Below, in pieces: positions 59,025 to 64,000 of a stretch of DNA of 64,000 nt (positions within the stretch are counted from its first letter, which is position 1; each line of letters starts with the position of its first letter). The translations under genes were made by a program, and so were the position numbers. The notes below the pieces were generated by a model. It was not told where the DNA came from. It saw only the letters and a program-made list of their open reading frames with translations, and did no database searches. Source of the DNA: Chitinophagales bacterium (GTDB lineage: Bacteria > Bacteroidota > Bacteroidia > Chitinophagales > JADJOU01); assembly GCA_030832185.1 (NCBI GenBank), contig JAURJQ010000016.1, forward strand, positions 124,001 through 188,000, given 5' to 3'.

Positions 59025-60362
59025 TTATCTAAGGTATCGATCCAGATAGTCTTGGATTTGATTATTTTTTATTTTAGAATAAATCTCTTTGTCCTTGGCC
59101 ATTTCTTCTAGCATAGCATATTGTTTTTTACCTATGTCATATGCAAAGGCATATGACTCATTGGAAAACGATACATACTGATACATAGAGGTATAGTTGT
59201 AAATAGGATTTTCCATGATTTCGTGCTCTATATGCTTCATCTCCAGAAATTCTGGTATCCCCACCTTATCTCTCATTTCGATAAAGTTATCCAAAGCCAT
59301 CTGGGCTATAGCATCCCCATTTTCTTTTCTTTGCTGAGAATAGGCTTGAAACAATTCGTTTTGGTCTGGATATATATCGATGAGTTCGTCTAAAATTCTC
59401 GCATCTTCAAACCCACAATTCATGCCTTGACCGAAAAATGGAACTATGGCATGAGCTGCGTCTCCTAATAGCAAGGAGTTTTTATGATGCCATGGATAAC
59501 ATCTTACCGTAACCAAAGCCGATGTCGGATTTTTAAAGAAATCTTTTATAAGACTGGGCATAAGCGCAACCACATCTGGAAAATATCGATCAAAATAAGC
59601 CTTGACTTGCGTTTCGTTATTCAAATCATCAAATGCCATTTCCCCTTCAAAAGGTAAAAATAAGGTGCATGTAAAGCTACCATCTAGGTTAGGAAGGGCT
59701 ATCATCATAAATTGACCTCTCGGCCAAATGTGTAATGAGTTTTTATCTAATAAAAATTCACCGTTAGGGCCAGCAGGTATAAAAAGTTCTTTATAACCAT
59801 AGTCTATATAATACTGGGAATATTGAAATCTCGGCACAGTCTGAATAGCCTGCCTCACCCTGGAAAATGCACCGTCGGTACCCATGATGAAATCGGAAGC
59901 TATCGTATTATTTTCTTGAGTCTGGGTATTTACGAAATTGATTTCAGACTTTTGAAAATTAATATTTTTACAAAACTGATTGAAATGAAAATCTACATTT
60001 TCATATGAATCCGCTAATTCGACTAGTTTTTTGTTGAGTTCTCCGCGTGAGACGGAATATATAGCTTGATTTTCTTTGCCATACGGCTGATAATTAACTG
60101 TACCATCTGTCATATGAATAGCTCGACCATACATTGGAATGGCTATTTTTTTGATTTCACCATCTAGTCCTATCTTTTCTAATGCTGTCCAGCCGCGAGT
60201 GCTCAATGCCAGATTAATGCTCCTGCCGCCTATATATCCAACTTTTCTCATATCGCCTCGGCTTTCATATACGTCTACCTTATAGCCTCTGCGCTGCATA
60301 TAGCATGCTTGCAATGCACCTACTAATCCACCTCCTATTATCGTTACTTTCTTTTGACTCAT
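59025..60362 (-). CDS. kmo: Kynurenine 3-monooxygenase
   Basis: FAD-binding VTIIGGGLVGALQACYMQRRGYKVDVYESRGD; GRSINLALSTRGWTALEKIGL; HSLLLGDAAHAIVPFFGQGMNCGFEDARIL-type motif. Confidence 0.93.
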   Translation of the reverse strand: MSQKKVTIIGGGLVGALQACYMQRRGYKVDVYESRGDMRKVGYIGGRSINLALSTRGWTALEKIGLDGEIKKIAIPMYGRAIHMTDGTVNYQPYGKENQAIYSVSRGELNKKLVELADSYENVDFHFNQFCKNINFQKSEINFVNTQTQENNTIASDFIMGTDGAFSRVRQAIQTVPRFQYSQYYIDYGYKELFIPAGPNGEFLLDKNSLHIWPRGQFMMIALPNLDGSFTCTLFLPFEGEMAFDDLNNETQVKAYFDRYFPDVVALMPSLIKDFFKNPTSALVTVRCYPWHHKNSLLLGDAAHAIVPFFGQGMNCGFEDARILDELIDIYPDQNELFQAYSQQRKENGDAIAQMALDNFIEMRDKVGIPEFLEMKHIEHEIMENPIYNYTSMYQYVSFSNESYAFAYDIGKKQYAMLEEMAKDKEIYSKIKNNQIQDYLDRYLR

Positions 60363-60512
60363 TATAAAAATCTATGTTAGCAAATATAGAAAAAATTTCC
60401 TCAAAAATTAGCTCATTTGACTTCTTTTTCATTTTGATTTGGGGTTTTTTAACCCTTGATAGAAATTTAAACCAAGATAAATGATTTATCCTACTTTTAT
60501 CGCTCTACTGAT

Positions 60513-61487
60513 ATGGAAAAATTCAAAGATTTAAAATCAAGTTTTGAGGCCTTTATAACTTCTCATTTACCTAAAATAGCTCCTAGAGAGCTTTATGAAC
60601 CCTATCATTATATTGTGAATTTAGAGGCTAAACGAGTTCGTCCAGTCATGCTTTTAGCTACCAAGCGATGTTTCGCTCCTTTAGGAGAAGATGATTTTTA
60701 CGCAGCTCTAGCTATAGAGCTATTTCATAATTTTTCCTTGATGCACGATGACATCATGGATAAATCTGAAACCCGCCGTGGACAAGCTACTGTGCATAAA
60801 AAATATGGAGATAATAGTGCTATTCTCTCGGGAGACGCGCTTCTTATATTGAGTTACAAATTATTAGAAAATATTGCGAATAAAGTACATTTTCTATCGA
60901 TATACAGTCTCTATAATAAGACAGCAACCGAAATATGCATAGGTCAGCAGCTTGACATGAATTTTGAATCTGAAGTCCTAGTTTCAGAGCCAGAATATCT
61001 GATGATGATAGAACATAAAACTGCCGTTTTATTAGCTACTAGTATGAAAATTGGAGCTATTTTGGGCGATGCTAATTCGACGGATTGCGATGCATTTTAT
61101 AAGTTTGGCTTAGCTATAGGCATGGCATTCCAGATTCAAGATGATTTGCTAGATACCTTTGGAGAGACTGCATCTGTAGGTAAGCGTATAGGTGGTGATA
61201 TCTGTAATAATAAAAAGACTCTTCTGCATATTTACGCACTTCAAAATGCTCATAAAACACATAAAGAATTGCTTCTTCAGTGGTCTCAAACCAATGAGTT
61301 TAATGAGATGAAGATTAGTGAAATTACTCAAATTTTCATTGATTCAGGGGCAAAAGACTATGTCATTCGCAAGAGAGATTTATATTATCAAGAAGCCCTG
61401 AAGAGTATTGAATTCGCCTCTATATCCAGAGAGGATAAGGATTATTTAATTAAATTTGCCCAAAAGGCAGTTGATAGAATAAAATAG
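60513..61487 (+). CDS. Polyprenyl synthetase family protein
   Basis: Aspartate-rich motifs LMHDDIMDKSETRRG and FQIQDDLLDTFG. Confidence 0.93.
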   Translation: MEKFKDLKSSFEAFITSHLPKIAPRELYEPYHYIVNLEAKRVRPVMLLATKRCFAPLGEDDFYAALAIELFHNFSLMHDDIMDKSETRRGQATVHKKYGDNSAILSGDALLILSYKLLENIANKVHFLSIYSLYNKTATEICIGQQLDMNFESEVLVSEPEYLMMIEHKTAVLLATSMKIGAILGDANSTDCDAFYKFGLAIGMAFQIQDDLLDTFGETASVGKRIGGDICNNKKTLLHIYALQNAHKTHKELLLQWSQTNEFNEMKISEITQIFIDSGAKDYVIRKRDLYYQEALKSIEFASISREDKDYLIKFAQKAVDRIK

Positions 61488-61488
61488 A

Positions 61489-62178
61489 ATGGAGGCAATA
61501 GATCATTGGTACGCTGATTTTAAATATAATTGGAAGAAATTTCTCTCCAAGCGAAGCAACTTTATTGAGTTGTTTTTCTGTGTTATTTACTTCTTATTTG
61601 TTTCCTTTCTTTTCAAAAAGTATCTCGTGGTCTATGAGACCATTCCTGGGATACAGCTCTATGATATCTTGTTAGAATATTTTAAACCAGCCGATGTATC
61701 GGTTTATATCTTTGTCTTATTATATACGATTATTTTTTATAATTATTTATACTTATTGGCATATCCTAGAATGTTGGTTTGTTTCTTTATTTTCTATGCT
61801 ACCTGTTTATTCATTCGGTTTATCCTTTTGACTTTTATCAATTTAGAGCCACCGTTAATGTATCAAGAATTTTCTGATCCCATATTATCATCCAGTACCT
61901 ATGAGGGTATAAAAATTACAAAAGACTTATTTTTTAGTGGGCATATGGTAACTGCATTTTGTAGTTATTTCGCTATGCCTAATCGTACCTTAAAGATAGT
62001 ATTCCTTCTAGGAAGCATTGCGCTAGCTATTTTATTGATTATTCAGCACGTCCATTACACTATAGATATTCTAGGGGCATATGTAGCTGTGTTTTTGATA
62101 TACAGAGTTTACTACGAAAAAATATATAATCATTCTAAGTTAACGTATCAATATTCAAAAGAAATAACTAATTACTGA
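61489..62178 (+). CDS. Sphingomyelin-synthase-like PAP2_C membrane protein
   Basis: Polytopic 229 aa; LFFSGHMVTAFCSYFAMPNRTL...IIQHVHYTIDILGAYVAVFLIYRVYY carries the SGH...HYTxD catalytic pattern of the SMS/PAP2_C family. Confidence 0.7.
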   Translation: MEAIDHWYADFKYNWKKFLSKRSNFIELFFCVIYFLFVSFLFKKYLVVYETIPGIQLYDILLEYFKPADVSVYIFVLLYTIIFYNYLYLLAYPRMLVCFFIFYATCLFIRFILLTFINLEPPLMYQEFSDPILSSSTYEGIKITKDLFFSGHMVTAFCSYFAMPNRTLKIVFLLGSIALAILLIIQHVHYTIDILGAYVAVFLIYRVYYEKIYNHSKLTYQYSKEITNY

Positions 62179-63806
62179 TGAGCATCGAAGAAAATAGGAA
62201 TATAGATGAAATGAAACTGAAAGTTTCGCAATGGAAAAGACTGCGATCGACCATTCATCTTGGTGGTGGCCAAAAGGCGATTGATAAGCAACATGAGCAA
62301 GGAAAATTGACTGCTAGAGAGCGTATAGCCTTATTGCTCGATAAAAACACAGATACTATTGAAATTGCTGAATTTGCAGGCTATGAAATGTACGAAGATG
62401 TAGGAGGATGTCCGTCTGGAGGCGTAGTGGTTGTTATGGGATACGTATCTCGCAGGCTCGTCATCATCGTAGCCAATGATGCTACGGTAAAGGCTGGCGC
62501 TTGGTTTCCAATTACTGCTAAGAAAAACCTACGTGCGCAGGAGATAGCTATGGAGAATAAAATTCCTATTATCTATCTGGTAGATAGTGCTGGGGTCTTT
62601 CTTCCTATGCAGGATGAGATTTTTCCGGATAAAGAACACTTCGGCAGAATGTTTCGAAACAATGCGAAAATGAGTGCCATGGGTATCCCTCAGATAGCGG
62701 CAGTGATGGGAAGCTGCGTAGCAGGAGGTGCCTATTTACCCATAATGAGCGATGAATCTCTGATAGTAGATAAGACGGGAAGTATATTTCTGGCTGGCTC
62801 ATACCTAGTGAAAGCGGCTATTGGAGAAGATATCGACAATGAAACCCTAGGTGGAGCTACTACTCACTGCGAGATCAGTGGCGTTACGGATTATAAAATG
62901 GAAAATGACCAGGCTTGTATAGAGAAAATACGAAGTCTAGTAGATAAGTTAGGTCATAGAGCCCAAACTGGTTTTGATCGTATAGAATCTCAACCTGCTT
63001 CTGGAGACGAGGATGCTATTTATAAATTCGTATCCGAAGATAACTCAAAGCCCTATGATACACAAGAACTCCTCAAAACTATCGTCGATAAAGGAGAAAT
63101 AGATGAATATAAAGCTCTCTATGGTCAGTCTATAGTATGCGCTTATGCACGTATAGATGGCTGGGCTGTAGGCATAGTAGCCAATCAGCGCAAAGTGGTC
63201 AAGAGCAAGAAAGGGGAGATGCAATTCGGTGGTGTCATTTACAGCGATAGTGCGGATAAGGCTGCTCGATTTATCATGAACTGTAATCAAAAAAGAATCC
63301 CACTGGTTTTCCTTCAAGATGTGACTGGATTTATGGTAGGGTCGAGAAGCGAACACGGCGGTATTATTAAGGATGGCGCTAAATTGGTGAACGCCATGGC
63401 GAATTCTATTGTACCGAAATTTACTATCATCATAGGAAATAGCTATGGAGCAGGAAACTATGCCATGTGCGGCAAAGCCTATGATCCGCGACTTATTTAT
63501 TCATGGCCTACAGGCAAAATGGCTGTAATGGGAGGTTCTCAAGCAGCCAATACCCTTATGCAAATCCAAGTAGCTGCGCTGAAGAAAAAAGGAGAGGAAA
63601 TAGATGAAGAAAAAAAGCAAGAAATGCTTAAAAAAGTGACCGATCAATATCTAAAAACTACAACCCCTTACTACGCTGCAGCCAGATTATGGACAGATGG
63701 CATCATAGATCCTGCAGACACCCGTAAAGTTATTTCCATGGGCATAGAAGCAGCCAATCATGCACCAATTCCAGATCAATATATTTTAGGTGCTATTCAA
63801 ACATAG
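62178..63806 (+). CDS. Acyl-CoA carboxylase carboxyltransferase (beta) subunit
   Basis: LTARERIALLLD; ENKIPIIYLVDSAGVFLPMQDEIFPDKEHFGRMFRNNAKMSAMGIPQIAAVMGSCVAGGAYLPIMSDE; NSYGAGNYAMCGKAYDPRLIYSWP; methylcrotonyl-CoA carboxylase-like. Confidence 0.92.
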   Translation: MSIEENRNIDEMKLKVSQWKRLRSTIHLGGGQKAIDKQHEQGKLTARERIALLLDKNTDTIEIAEFAGYEMYEDVGGCPSGGVVVVMGYVSRRLVIIVANDATVKAGAWFPITAKKNLRAQEIAMENKIPIIYLVDSAGVFLPMQDEIFPDKEHFGRMFRNNAKMSAMGIPQIAAVMGSCVAGGAYLPIMSDESLIVDKTGSIFLAGSYLVKAAIGEDIDNETLGGATTHCEISGVTDYKMENDQACIEKIRSLVDKLGHRAQTGFDRIESQPASGDEDAIYKFVSEDNSKPYDTQELLKTIVDKGEIDEYKALYGQSIVCAYARIDGWAVGIVANQRKVVKSKKGEMQFGGVIYSDSADKAARFIMNCNQKRIPLVFLQDVTGFMVGSRSEHGGIIKDGAKLVNAMANSIVPKFTIIIGNSYGAGNYAMCGKAYDPRLIYSWPTGKMAVMGGSQAANTLMQIQVAALKKKGEEIDEEKKQEMLKKVTDQYLKTTTPYYAAARLWTDGIIDPADTRKVISMGIEAANHAPIPDQYILGAIQT

Positions 63807-63846
63807 TTTAACTAATAAGTAATAGCGAATAGTTTAAATAAGTAAA
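63804..63846. repeat. Heptanucleotide-like tract starting at the carboxylase stop codon
   Basis: TAG TTTAACTAATAAG TAATAG CGAATAG TTTAAATAAG; irregular 6-7 nt spacing of AG-ending units. Confidence 0.45.
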
Positions 63847-63958
63847 TTTTGAAATTGAGAATGTAAGATAAAGATTGAAAAATGTTCGTATATACAACCA
63901 AATATAATCATACAAGTTATTTTAAAGAATTTATTAGTTCGTATGTCAATGTTTCAAA

Positions 63959-63990
63959 CTTATTACCTATTAACTATTAACTGTCTTGTC
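63959..63990. repeat. Short heptanucleotide tract near the right edge
   Basis: CTTATTAC CTATTAA CTATTAA CTGTCTTGTC. Confidence 0.5.
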
Positions 63991-64000
63991 TATCATATCG

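Overview
The window looks like an ordinary chromosomal segment of a Bacteroidota bacterium: AT-rich, with TAnnTTTG-type promoters, T9SS C-terminal sorting domains, a TonB receptor next to a DUF5689 lipoprotein, and a class III glutamine synthetase. Most of it is housekeeping or envelope genes: infB-nusA-rimP, lysS, glpK, recO, glnA type III, an ABC-F ATPase, nrdA/nrdB, queG, kup, Sua5/TsaC, nuoH, kmo, a polyprenyl synthetase, a sphingomyelin-synthase-like PAP2 protein and an acyl-CoA carboxylase beta subunit. There is one tRNA-Met (CAT). I saw no CRISPR array, rRNA, prophage or transposase. The most unusual signal is non-coding: degenerate tandem heptanucleotide tracts, roughly (TNNNAAG)n on the coding strand, that sit on the stop codons of several genes with consistent polarity. 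A related tract appears to encode the lipoprotein signal peptide of an OppA-like protein. Other points of interest are a promoter plus terminator-like hairpin ahead of rimP-nusA-infB, a frameshifted AhpD-like pseudogene, two intergenic inverted-repeat elements, an orphan nuoH and a shortened orphan MutA-like protein. All family calls come from reading motifs by eye; no searches were run.
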